Shown here piece by piece: positions 22,598 through 31,700 of a DNA stretch of 50,846 nucleotides; positions within the stretch are counted from its first letter, which is position 1; each line of letters opens with the position of its first letter. This DNA is from Ruminococcus sp. Phil11 (GTDB taxonomy: Bacteria; Bacillota; Clostridia; Oscillospirales; Ruminococcaceae), in the NCBI GenBank assembly GCA_001940925.1, contig MSGZ01000039.1, positions 99,056 through 149,901 of the forward strand. Reading direction: 5' to 3'. A program made the position numbers and the translations under genes. A model generated the notes under the pieces. The model was not told where the DNA came from. It did no database searches and was given only the letters and a program-made list of their open reading frames with translations.

Positions 22598-22912
22598 CTA
22601 TTTCAGCAAAGAGTTCAGATCGCGTCCTGCGTACTGAAAACGAAGAATGAATACCGTTTCGCTGTTTTCGTCAACCCGGTAAAAAAGCTGATAATTTGCG
22701 ACCGGCGCGTTCCGGTACCCTTTTTCCGCAAGTTCTTCGTCCGGATAAAATGAGAACATGAACGGGTAATCCCCAATCATCCCGACTGTTTCTTCCGCCT
22801 GATCAAGCAGCTCTGCGGCCGCATCCGGATTCTGCAGCACCTGAGAGATATATGCAGTTACCTGTGCAAGATCGCTTTCAAAGGAATCTGTAATGATTAC
22901 TTTATATGCCAT
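22598..22912 (-). CDS. RelE/ParE family toxin
   Basis: This 104-residue toxin belongs to the RelE/ParE superfamily (ribosome-dependent mRNA cleavage or gyrase inhibition; the subtype is not decided by sequence alone). The start MAYKVIITDSFESDLAQVTAYI gives the usual first strand and helix. The domain continues with AAELLDQAEETVGMIGDYPFMFSFYPDE, YRNAPVANYQLFYRVDENSETVFILRF and ends at YAGRDLNSLLK. The PV-x2-Y-x-L-F-Y-R-V and R-x-Q-Y-A-x-R-D segments are typical of the YafQ/RelE-like ParE group. A GGGGGG tract serves as ribosome binding site. The gene overlaps the antitoxin gene by 11 bases. Confidence 0.88.
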   Translation of the reverse strand: MAYKVIITDSFESDLAQVTAYISQVLQNPDAAAELLDQAEETVGMIGDYPFMFSFYPDEELAEKGYRNAPVANYQLFYRVDENSETVFILRFQYAGRDLNSLLK

Positions 22913-23201
22913 ATTCCCCCCGAATCCTGCCGAACACATCTTCCGGAGAAGATACATTGCCGTTCTGAATATCCGCTTCGGCTTGTGCCAGCTTCTGTAC
23001 GAGATCAGCCCGATCGCGTACCGTTACTTCTTTCGGCATAGGAAGCCGCACATCAAAGGGCAAACCGCCGGTCAGAGAAACCTGACAGAGAAACATGTTG
23101 ATTGCTTCGGAAAGCGTCATGCCAAGCATGTTCAGCGTTTCTTCCGCATTGAGCTTTACATCTTCGTTTACACGAACATGAATCGTATCGTTTTTTGCCA
23201 T
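22902..23201 (-). CDS. RelB/DinJ family antitoxin
   Basis: This 99-residue antitoxin has an N-terminal ribbon-helix-helix: IHVRVNEDVKLNAEETLNMLGMTLSEAINMFLCQV matches the RelB/DinJ signature, including G-M-T-x-S-E-A-I-N-M-F. The C-terminal half (about 50-99), with DRADLVQKLAQAEADIQNG, should wrap the toxin. An alternative GTG start three codons upstream is possible; ATG at 23201 sits better relative to AGGCAGGTG. It precedes the toxin, the usual order for autorepressed modules, and its promoter contains a perfect inverted repeat. Confidence 0.9.
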   Translation of the reverse strand: MAKNDTIHVRVNEDVKLNAEETLNMLGMTLSEAINMFLCQVSLTGGLPFDVRLPMPKEVTVRDRADLVQKLAQAEADIQNGNVSSPEDVFGRIRGEYGI

Positions 23202-23234
23202 ATTAAGCACCTGCCTTTCGTGTTCTTTACCTAT

Positions 23235-23263
23235 ATTGTATCACATTGTACCCACAATGTCAA
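23235..23263 (-). promoter_or_regulatory. RelBE promoter and operator
   Basis: On the minus strand TTGACA (23263-23258), a 17-base spacer and TACAAT (23240-23235). The inverted repeat ACATTGT-N4-ACAATGT (23243-23260) covers the spacer and touches the -35 box, a good operator for the RelB ribbon-helix-helix. Confidence 0.88.
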
Positions 23264-23357
23264 TACGTTTTTTAAAAATAGAAGGGAGGCTGCATACTGA
23301 GCTTTTTCAGTTGAACATCCGATTATTCGTGAAAAAACAAACATCACAGGTATGGAA

Positions 23358-23384
23358 AAATTGGGACCCAGTGGGTCCGAATTT
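23358..23384 (+). repeat. Variant palindrome 4a (GGGACCC/GGGTCC)
   Basis: Arms AAATTGGGACCC and GGGTCCGAATTT pair except for one G/G mismatch, with loop AGT. The outer AATTGGG shape is as in the other palindromes, but the core CTCC/GGAG has changed to ACCC/GGGT on both sides, so pairing is kept. It abuts palindrome 4b. Confidence 0.85.
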
Positions 23385-23410
23385 AATTGGACTCCATTGG
23401 AGCCCAATTA
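23384..23410 (+). repeat. GGGCTCC palindrome 4b, before topB
   Basis: Arms TAATTGGACTCC and GGAGCCCAATTA pair over 12 positions with one A/C mismatch, loop ATT. It ends 16 nt before the GTG start of topB, directly ahead of GAGGAGG. Confidence 0.88.
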
Positions 23411-23426
23411 ACGAGAGGAGGAAAAC

Positions 23427-25520
23427 GTGAAATTAGTTGTAGCAGAAAAGCCCTCTGTCGGGCGCACAATCGCTGCCGTTCTCGGCGTTTCAGAGAAGAA
23501 AAACGGATATATCGAGGGCGGCGATTACATCGTAACATGGTGCCGCGGGCATCTGGTGGAACCGGCAATGCCGGAGAATTACGATGAAAAGTATAAATTC
23601 CGAAAAATCGAGGATCTTCCGATCATTCCGGAAAAATGGAAACTGGCAGTCCTGAAGGATTCTGCCGACCAGTACAAGATCGTCAAAGGTCTGATGCTGG
23701 ATTCCCGCGTGACTGAGATCGTGTCCGCGACCGATGCCGGGCGCGAGGGCGAATGCATCTTCCGGTATGTCTACTATCTGACCGGCTGCAAAAAGCCGGT
23801 GCTGCGGCTCTGGACTTCTTCTCTGGAGGAATCCGCAATCCGGCAGGGCTTCGCCGGTCTGAAACCGATGTCCGCATACGATAACCTTTTCGCTGCGGGT
23901 TTTGCCCGTGCAAAAGCAGACTGGCTGATCGGCATGAACGGCAGCCGCCTGTTCTCCTGCCTTTATCGCAGCAATCTGTCTGTCGGCAGAGTACAGACAC
24001 CGACACTTGCGATGATCGTACAGCGCGATGCGGATATTCAGAATTTCGTGAAGAAGCCCTATTATGTAGTCGAGCTGGACTGCGGCTTCAAGGCTTCCAG
24101 TGACCGCTTTGACGAAAAGCCGCCTGCGGAGATGCTGCAAGAACGCTGCAACGGTCAGAGCGCGACCGTGACAGCCCTGAAGCGTGAGAAGAAAACGGAG
24201 AATCCTCCGAAGCTCTATGATCTGACATCTTTGCAGCGGGATGCCAACAGAATGTTCGGCTATACTGCAAAGGAAACACTGGATTACGCACAGAGCCTCT
24301 ATGAAGCACAGCTCATTACATATCCGCGCACGGACAGCAACTACATCACGACGGACATGGAACAGACGGTCACGGCACTTGTCGGCAAGGTGTCTGAGCA
24401 TATTCCGGCAGCATCCGGAATCGCGGTTCCGAATCCGAACGTGAAGCGGCTTATTAACGATAAGAAAGTGTCCGATCACCATGCAATCCTGCCGACAGAT
24501 AAGATTTCGGTGAAAGACCTTGCTGCGCTGCCGATTGGCGAGAAAAACATTCTGTCCCTCGTGTCTGCCCGCCTGATTGCAGCAGTTGCCGAACCGCATC
24601 TCTATGAGGCAGTTTCTGCCGAGATCACCTGTGCAGATACCGTTTTCCGGGCAACCGGAAGAACGGTATTGCAGCCAGGCTGGAAAGCAGCGGACAGGCA
24701 GATGCGTGACCGCCTGAAAACAGATAAAACGGATAAGCCTGAGCAGGACGAAAACGCTGCGGCATTGCCGCCGATCAGCGAGGGACAAACCTTTGAGAAT
24801 GTCCCGGCGGTTGTGGCAGAGCGTTTCCCGCATCCGCCGAAACCGTTTACAGACGATACGCTGCTTGCCGCAATGGAGCGTGCCGGCAACGATTCCTATG
24901 AGGATGACGGCACCGAAAAGAAAGGACTTGGAACACCGGCGACCAGAGCTGCGATCATTGAGGGCTTGCTGAAGCGTGAGTATATCAAGCGGACCGGCAA
25001 ACAGATATTCCCGACCGAAAAGGGAAAGCAGCTCATTCGGATTGTACCGGAATCCCTGAAATCTCCGAAAACAACCGCTGAATGGGAAACGGTATTGCAG
25101 CATATCGAGCGCGGCAATTCCGATGTTTCGGCAGAGCAGTTCACGCAGCAGATCACGGAACAGACTCGTACACTGATCCGGGATTACAGCAGCACCGCAC
25201 CGGCTGAAAGCAAGCCGGAGAGCAACCCGTTTTATCAGAAAGCGGATGACAGCATCGGAAAATGCCCGAAATGCGGCAAGCCGGTCAGAGAATACCCGAA
25301 ATCGTTTTCCTGCACTTCCGGCAAGGACGGCTGCGGCTTCGTCATCTGGAAAACCATGAGCGGAAAAGCGATCACCGCAGCACAGGCGAAGAAGCTGCTT
25401 GAAAAAGGAAAGACCGACCTTATAAAAGGCTTTACAAGCAAAGCAGGAAAAGCCTTTTCCGCGTATGTCATCCTGAAACCCGATTTCACAACAGGATTTG
25501 AATTTCCGACCAGAAAGTGA
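23427..25520 (+). CDS. topB: DNA topoisomerase III (type IA)
   Basis: This 697-residue type IA topoisomerase relaxes and decatenates DNA through a 5'-phosphotyrosine; conjugative elements often carry their own. The GTG start at 23427 follows GAGGAGG. The Toprim domain shows VVAEKPSVGRTIAAVLG (4-20) and the acidic motif DAGREGE (103-109). The active-site tyrosine is Y299 in ITYPRTDS. GRVQTPTLAMIVQRD and GLGTPATRAAIIEGL are typical. The C-terminus (about 610-697) has a Cys4 zinc finger (CPKCGKP...C...GC) followed by the small TopB repeat ending in FSAYVILKPD. A second function in transfer or replication of the element is likely but inferred. Confidence 0.95.
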   Translation: MKLVVAEKPSVGRTIAAVLGVSEKKNGYIEGGDYIVTWCRGHLVEPAMPENYDEKYKFRKIEDLPIIPEKWKLAVLKDSADQYKIVKGLMLDSRVTEIVSATDAGREGECIFRYVYYLTGCKKPVLRLWTSSLEESAIRQGFAGLKPMSAYDNLFAAGFARAKADWLIGMNGSRLFSCLYRSNLSVGRVQTPTLAMIVQRDADIQNFVKKPYYVVELDCGFKASSDRFDEKPPAEMLQERCNGQSATVTALKREKKTENPPKLYDLTSLQRDANRMFGYTAKETLDYAQSLYEAQLITYPRTDSNYITTDMEQTVTALVGKVSEHIPAASGIAVPNPNVKRLINDKKVSDHHAILPTDKISVKDLAALPIGEKNILSLVSARLIAAVAEPHLYEAVSAEITCADTVFRATGRTVLQPGWKAADRQMRDRLKTDKTDKPEQDENAAALPPISEGQTFENVPAVVAERFPHPPKPFTDDTLLAAMERAGNDSYEDDGTEKKGLGTPATRAAIIEGLLKREYIKRTGKQIFPTEKGKQLIRIVPESLKSPKTTAEWETVLQHIERGNSDVSAEQFTQQITEQTRTLIRDYSSTAPAESKPESNPFYQKADDSIGKCPKCGKPVREYPKSFSCTSGKDGCGFVIWKTMSGKAITAAQAKKLLEKGKTDLIKGFTSKAGKAFSAYVILKPDFTTGFEFPTRK

Positions 25521-25527
25521 GGTACAA

Positions 25528-26013
25528 ATGAACGATGCACTGAAAACAGCAGCAGAAATGCTGCAAACCACGACCGAAGATCTCGCCCGTTATCCGGAAA
25601 GCGTGCAGCAGGACATGATTGCTGCCGCAGCAAGAAATGCATTTGACGATCTCCATGCGATTTGGGAGGACGCATATCTGAATGAGGAAATGCAGGAAGT
25701 GTCCCGCGTTTCCGGCGTTTCGATGCAGTCGCTGCTGGATTTGCCGAATGCCGCCAAGGTTGAGCTGACATATCTGCTTGCACAGAATCCGAATGACAGT
25801 GCGGCACTGAATCGCCATATCACTGAATACCTTTCCACAGCATCCATTCCGGACATTGCCGTGCTGCTGAAAAAGCCGGTTCAGGAGCTGCGGACATTGC
25901 CGCTGAGCAAGCAGAAAGAGCTTTGCGGCACTCTGGATATGCTTTACGGTACTGTACCGGAAGATGAGCTGATCGCAGAGCTGACCGGCATCCTGAACGG
26001 TGACGCATCATGA
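25528..26013 (+). CDS. Small helical-repeat protein A
   Basis: This 161-residue acidic, all-helical protein is not recognised. The start MNDALKT lies seven bases after the topB stop, with AAGTGAGGT as binding site; a longer frame starts within topB. It shows a recurring pattern of a hydrophobic helix, then LP or YP, then a second helix with Q-x2-hydrophobic: TTEDLARYPESVQQDMI, SMQSLLDLPNAAKVELTYLL and PVQELRTLPLSKQKELCGTL. The next gene repeats the same motif, so the two products may be paralogous segments. The stop overlaps the following start (ATGATG). Confidence 0.68.
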   Translation: MNDALKTAAEMLQTTTEDLARYPESVQQDMIAAAARNAFDDLHAIWEDAYLNEEMQEVSRVSGVSMQSLLDLPNAAKVELTYLLAQNPNDSAALNRHITEYLSTASIPDIAVLLKKPVQELRTLPLSKQKELCGTLDMLYGTVPEDELIAELTGILNGDAS

Positions 26014-26507
26014 TGGACGATGTACCGGAGCGCGTTCTGGAAAAACCGGAGAGCGTGAACGAGGACCTTCTGCCGGAGATTGCCGAAAAGCTCGGCATCA
26101 CGATTTCCATGCTGCGGTCACAGCCGGATGATGTGCAGCAGATGATTCGCATGATCTATTTGCAGACGCAGCATGATGATGCCGCGTTTGCAGACCGGAT
26201 GAAACAGGTCATGCGCGTGGAATATGTTTCCCCGACCAACGATTGGGAGCTGGCACAGGAAATGAACGGCGACCATATCGACGGGATTATCAATAATCTG
26301 CCGCCAAAACGTGAGGCAGACGAGGAAGAACCGGAAATAAGCGGACCGGAACAACGCACCGCAATCTTTACCTTCTCGCGGAAACGCCTGCGCGAGCTGG
26401 CGGCTGCCGCAAAAGTTACCGCAGCACAGAATGCCCGTTCCGCAAAGCAGACTGTTCAGAGCAGAGAGGAACAGCCGGAAATCGCCAGAAAAGAGGGAGG
26501 TAATTAA
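26010..26507 (+). CDS. Small helical-repeat protein B
   Basis: This 165-residue protein overlaps the previous gene by four bases. The N-terminal half has the same motif (ITISMLRSQPDDVQQMIRMI). The middle is acidic, and the C-terminal third (IFTFSRKRLRELAAAAKVTAAQNARSAKQ in part) is a basic helix followed by a polar tail. No membrane segment or catalytic motif is seen. Coupling to its neighbours places it in the DNA-processing part of the element. Function unknown. Confidence 0.68.
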   Translation: MMDDVPERVLEKPESVNEDLLPEIAEKLGITISMLRSQPDDVQQMIRMIYLQTQHDDAAFADRMKQVMRVEYVSPTNDWELAQEMNGDHIDGIINNLPPKREADEEEPEISGPEQRTAIFTFSRKRLRELAAAAKVTAAQNARSAKQTVQSREEQPEIARKEGGN

Positions 26508-26509
26508 AC

Positions 26510-28681
26510 ATGCCGGAACAGGATGAACGCAGACGAATCAATGAACAGGAAGCAATCGCCGCAGCGGAACGCGAAAAGCAGCGCGCCGAACGAATGCAGC
26601 AGGCTAAGCAGGATCAGAGAACGGCAGACACGGAACGCAGCGCAGAGCCGGTGAAATCGGACAAGCTGCTGCCGTTCCTGAATGCCGCGCATGAACGGTA
26701 TACTTCCCGCGTCACATCACTGAACGGAAAGAAGCAGACACGGATTGCCAAGATCGAAAAGAATGCTGCAAAAGAAGAACGGCTGAGTGCAAAAGCAGAC
26801 CGCATGGCACTCACAAACGAAATGCTGCGCCGTCTGACTGCCGGTACCCGGCTGGAAGCAACAGCAAATGCAATCATCGGCAGGAATCAGCAGCGGATTG
26901 ATAAAATCCGAAACGAGAAGATTCCGAAGATCGAGGATAAGATCGCAGCGCACGGAGCAAAAGTGCGTGAGATCGACAGAAAAATCGCTGCACAGCAGCG
27001 CAAGGCGGACAAATGCGTTGCGTTAAGCAATGTCATTACGAGCTTTGTAATTCTCGATCCGATCAAACGCCGTGCGCAGTTCTCGCAGTCCATGGACACG
27101 CTGCATCGTGTGACCATGGAAACGCTTGCAGAAAAAGTCGAAAAGTATACCGGCATGAATCAGGCATTGCAGCAGCGGATCCAGACGGAAAACATTTCGC
27201 AGAGCGAATATGCCCGGCTGACCGAACGCATGAAAGCGAATCTGGAAAGAGCGCAGGAAGCAAAGGAGAAAATGAAAAAGCTGGAAGTTCTGGATAAGCC
27301 GTATGCAGAACAGGATGCAGAGCGTCAGGATATACTGCAAGCCCTTGCGGAAACACAGCTCGATGCCGCAGCGCAGCGCGGTGAAACCCGTATCAATCCG
27401 CTGACGGAAACACTCTGCGTCAGCGCAGCAGAACGTGCAGCAGAGCGTTCAGAGCGTGCAGTAGAACAGATGCAGGAACAGCGTGAACCGCAGCTCGGCA
27501 AACTCGCAGAGCTTATGGAGCAGACCGGTTATAAACAGGTCTTTGACAGTCCGTTTGCTCAGGACGGCTTGCTTGTTCTGCGCACACCGGACGGCAGAGA
27601 AATTGGATTTGACGGTGAGGAGCTGGCGATTGCACATCTTTCCGAGGTTGCCGCAGAACAGCAGCTTCGTGCGGTATTCAGCGTTGAGCAGAACGGCGAA
27701 ACAAGATACTTTGAAGCCAAAAGCACAAACATCGACGATATTCTCGATGCCGCTAAAACCGATCATCCGATGATTGCCGCAGAGATTATCGGAAAACGGA
27801 TCAGCGAAGCAGAATTTGCTGAGATTGAGCAGAGCGACAAACTTTCCGCCTCGGTTGCGGTAAATGTGAATCTCGGTTTTGCACAGGTCTATGAAATCAA
27901 CAACGGAAAAGGCGGCATTCGTGAAGAAAACCGTACTGAACAGAATGTCCGGATCAGCACGGAAACCCTGACAAGCGTTCAAAAATTCAATTCGGAATAC
28001 TTTCAGTCCCTTCCGCGTGCAGACCGTCTGACGGATACGCGCACGCATGAAGCCGCTTTGAAGATTATGGACGAGCTTGATCAGCAGGGAATCCCTTTCT
28101 CGGCTGTGTTCCGGAATAACGGAACAGCATCGGTTACAGTCAATGAAAAGCTGCACGGTGCAGTATATCTGAATGCTGTCCGCGCAGCCGGTGAGCCGCT
28201 TCCGGCACAGCAGAAGCAGCAGGATATGACAGTCAGAACCCCGGAAGCCGCTGCACGCATCACAAAAGCACTGGATACTGCCGGTATTCAGAACAGCAGC
28301 GTCCGGCAGGGAGAGGCAACCGTGATTGTTACAGCTCCGCAGGACAGATCACAGGTCAATGCTGTGATCTCCGGTTCTGAGCAGCAGCACCGGAAACAGT
28401 TTATCAATCCGGAAACTTACAAACAGATTCCGAAAGAAGAACGGTTCACGAAACGAATGCCGGAAGCGCAGGCGCGTGAGACTGTCGAACAGCTCGCTGC
28501 GAAAGGCGTTCCGCATTCTGCCGTGCTGGACGGAAATCGCTCGGCTGTGACGGTCGAGAAGAAATCCAGGGGATTCGTCCTCGGAAAGCAGCAGCGCAAT
28601 GACATTGCAAGCCGTGCAGCACAGGCAAAGCATCAACCGGCAAAGCCCGATTCCCCCGCAAAACAGCAGGAAATAGGCTGA
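26510..28681 (+). CDS. Coiled-coil protein with repeat modules shared with the giant helicase
   Basis: This 723-residue soluble protein starts 2 bases after the previous stop behind GGGAGG. Residues 1-330 are charged coiled coil, rich in Glu, Arg and Gln. Residues 340-430 form a mixed domain with LLVLRTPDGREIGFDGEELAI. From about 480 to the end it contains three modules of a 65-75 residue repeat: (Y/F)xxLP or IP start, helix, then GIPFSAVFRNNGTASVTV-like hairpin. Examples are ELDQQGIPFSAVFRNNG (about 525), ALDTAGIQNSSVRQGEAT (about 590) and QLAAKGVPHSAVLDGNRS (about 665). The same modules occur at the N-terminus of the 3817-residue protein. No HUH relaxase signature (paired His motif, active-site Tyr) is seen, so I do not call it a relaxase, although it occupies a place where one might be expected. 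Confidence 0.72.
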   Translation: MPEQDERRRINEQEAIAAAEREKQRAERMQQAKQDQRTADTERSAEPVKSDKLLPFLNAAHERYTSRVTSLNGKKQTRIAKIEKNAAKEERLSAKADRMALTNEMLRRLTAGTRLEATANAIIGRNQQRIDKIRNEKIPKIEDKIAAHGAKVREIDRKIAAQQRKADKCVALSNVITSFVILDPIKRRAQFSQSMDTLHRVTMETLAEKVEKYTGMNQALQQRIQTENISQSEYARLTERMKANLERAQEAKEKMKKLEVLDKPYAEQDAERQDILQALAETQLDAAAQRGETRINPLTETLCVSAAERAAERSERAVEQMQEQREPQLGKLAELMEQTGYKQVFDSPFAQDGLLVLRTPDGREIGFDGEELAIAHLSEVAAEQQLRAVFSVEQNGETRYFEAKSTNIDDILDAAKTDHPMIAAEIIGKRISEAEFAEIEQSDKLSASVAVNVNLGFAQVYEINNGKGGIREENRTEQNVRISTETLTSVQKFNSEYFQSLPRADRLTDTRTHEAALKIMDELDQQGIPFSAVFRNNGTASVTVNEKLHGAVYLNAVRAAGEPLPAQQKQQDMTVRTPEAAARITKALDTAGIQNSSVRQGEATVIVTAPQDRSQVNAVISGSEQQHRKQFINPETYKQIPKEERFTKRMPEAQARETVEQLAAKGVPHSAVLDGNRSAVTVEKKSRGFVLGKQQRNDIASRAAQAKHQPAKPDSPAKQQEIG

Positions 28682-28707
28682 AAAGCACATACGAAACGCG
28701 TTCCGAT

Positions 28708-28736
28708 TTAATTGGGCTCCATTGGAGCCCAATTAA
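28708..28736 (+). repeat. GGGCTCC palindrome 5, before the giant gene
   Basis: Arms TTAATTGGGCTCC and GGAGCCCAATTAA form 13 perfect pairs around loop ATT, the longest copy. It ends 21 nt before the ATG at 28758, ahead of ACGGAGG. Confidence 0.92.
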
Positions 28737-28757
28737 AAGGAGCCACGGAGGTTTAAG

Positions 28758-31700
28758 ATGCAGCTATACGGAAACAAACTCTGGAACGATGTGACAGACA
28801 ACCGGCACAAGGCATATTTCGTCATGCAGGATGACATTTTCCGCGCAGTTACGGAACGCCTTGATGCAGAAGGTCTGAATTATTATGCCTTTGAACAGAA
28901 CGGAACCTATAAAATGGCGGTCAACGAACATGATCTGCGGTATTTCCGCGATGTGATCGGGGATCGCCTGATTGAGCAAATGGACCGTACATCCACGACA
29001 CGGAGCAATGCACCGCAGACGATTATCGGGACAACCGAATACCGCAGCATTCAGAACAAGCGGTATTTTACTTCGGATATTGACATGGTGCTGAAAATTG
29101 CAGAGCATTTGCAGCAGCAGAATCTGCCGTTCTCCGGTCGTGTTTATGATGATCACGCAACGATTACGGTCAGTGCGGAGCATGAAGCTGCGGTTCTGGA
29201 AGTCAATAACCGCGTCCTTGCCGAACGCCAGCAGCACCGCCATGCGGTATCGCAGCACATGATTGTCGGCAGCGTGCCGTATCAGGACATTCAGCAGCCG
29301 TATCATTTTTCCTCGCGCATCAAACCGCAGGAGTTTATGCAGGTCAAGCCGATTCTCGATGCCGCAGAGATCCCGTATTCCGGTATCGTAAAGAATAACG
29401 GTATTATCCTGACGGTCGATCAGAGAAATGCACAGCAGTTCGGGATTTTACTGAATGCAGCGCAGACCAAGCAGCAGAGCATCGACGAGCTGCAAGAAGC
29501 CGGTTTCTCCGATCATCAGATCGCGCTTATGGATCCGGCTCTTGACCGCTTTGCAGAAGCGAACGACTATGAAAGCATAACATCGTTTGCAGATCCGCGC
29601 TTTTCAGACGAGCAGATTCTGTATATCACCGATGCAGCAGCAAAGTACATCGTCCAGAGTGAAGCGGACCGGCTGTTTGACCGTTCCGGGATTCTTCTGG
29701 ACATGATTCATTACCGGGATGCCGCGCTGCGGCAGATCGAATTTGATGAAGCGTTCCGCGGTACAGCGTATTCTCCGGAACAGCGTGCGGCTTTGCAGTC
29801 GCTCTGCAACACCGGTATTACGCCGGCAACGCTGCGTGACAGCCTTGACGAAAGCTATTCCGTTGAGGAAATGCAGCGGCTCGGTGCCTGCTTCCGGGAT
29901 TCCGACATTGACGGACTTCGGAAGATTCAGGAACAGCATACTGCTGCGCTGGCACTGGTCGGCTTCGATCCGGAGCCGGACGATCTGGCACAGACGGTAT
30001 ATATGCGTGAAACGGAAGCAGAGATGCAGCGGGACATTCCTGCCGGAGCCTGGCAGGAAATCGCTGCATCAGAAGAAGCTTCGGAGGAACCGGCAGCAGC
30101 CGGTGACACCTTTCAGATTTACCGGCTGAAAGAGGATCAGAACGAGCTGCGTATTCGCTTCGAGAATTACGATACTCTGGAGCAAATGGGCTTTGTCATC
30201 AGCGCAGACAAGTATAACAACATCTATACCGGTGCGCTTACAGGCGAGAACGCCACGCTGAACGGTATTTATGAAACATTCAATATCAATCATCCTGCGG
30301 ACTTCAACGGTTATTCGCTGTCCGTCGGAGATATTATCGTGATAAACCGGGACGGCGAACGCAGCGCACACATGGTTGACAGCATCGGTTTCCGTGAGCT
30401 GCCGGATTTTTTCCTGGAACGGCAGGAGCCGCAGCAGGATGCTGCCGACCGTCAGCCTGATCTCTTTGATCTGCCGCACAGTGACCGGGACAAGCAGGTG
30501 ATTGGCAATACGCCTTTCCGCTATATTGCCGGTAAAACGTATCATAAGCTCGATACGGAAACCGCGAAGCAGATTGCGCAGGAGCTTGCTGCACAGGAAA
30601 TTAAGTTTTCCGGTCGTATCAAGGGCGAAACCACAACCCTGACAATTCCGGCTGAAGCGGAGGAACAGTATCAGGAGATCGCGGCGCGTTTTATCGAACC
30701 GGAAGTACCGGAGATTCCGGAACAGCCGGAAGAACCGGCACAGGACGAAGCACCCGGTCAGCCGCTGGAGCTGCATATTGGCGATCATATCCGTATGGCT
30801 GACGATCCGCAGAATGCATGGATTGTGACAGAGGTTTCCGATTTCATCCTGAAACTGGAAAACGCTGACCAGAAAGCACTTGCGTCCGCGCAGATGATAA
30901 CCGGCTGGCAGAAGCATCTGGACAGCAGCAATGTGACGATTCTTCCGGAAAAAGGACTGCCTGCACCGGCTCCGCCGAAGAAGCGGAGTGCGCATCTCCG
31001 CAAGCAGGCAGAGGGACAGCTTTCGCTGTTCGGAGAACCTGAACCGACCGCACCGGGCAGACGGCGCGAGCTGCTGCTCAATGAAGTCGGTCGCGGCACC
31101 GGCTTTGAAAACGGCAAGCTGCGCGTTTATGACTGTATTCATGAAAAACAGGCGACTGCGGCAGAACTGGCAGATTTTCTGAAAAAGGAATTTGGTACCG
31201 GCGGTCATTCCGGGCCGGATATGCCGGATGTATCGCATGACGGCAAGGGCATCGTCATAATAGACACCGACAAAAAGGAATACCGGTATAGTTGGAGTGA
31301 GGCTGCAAAAGCTGTCATGGAGCTTGACCGGCAAGGTCAGTATCTTACCGCAGAAGATATTGAGGAATCCATTGAATCATCGAAATACTATCTGAATGAG
31401 CTTCCGAATCTGAGCGATTCAACAAGAGCATATCATGAGAATATGCTTGCCAGACTGGAAAATCATCCGCTGCGGAACGTCCGCGCCGCAGAACCGGAAC
31501 AGACTGCGCCGGAAATGCCGGAACCGGCAGAAGAAGCACCGGCTGTTCCGGAGCCGGTCGAAATTGCACGTTCCGCAGACGGTCTGCTCCGCTATACGCT
31601 CTGCGAACAGCGCGAACCGGCAGAAACGCCCTGGAATGTGCAGCGTTGGACAAGAAACAGCACCGATGAAGATTTCCAGTATAACGGCTTCGGCAGATTT

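Noticed and set aside
23490..25571. 693-codon minus-strand frame opposite topB
   Set aside because: No recognisable domain, Cys/Arg/Phe-rich, no ribosome binding site, and fully overlapped by an intact topoisomerase III.
26510..28681. Calling the 723-residue protein a relaxase
   Set aside because: Its place in the operon would fit, but I see no paired-histidine metal motif and no N-terminal active-site tyrosine region; the first 330 residues are coiled coil.
16637..28736. Reading the GGGCTCC palindromes as ordinary intrinsic terminators
   Set aside because: None is followed by a T run, and each precedes a downstream gene of the same operon by a fixed short distance. Termination would silence the element's own genes.
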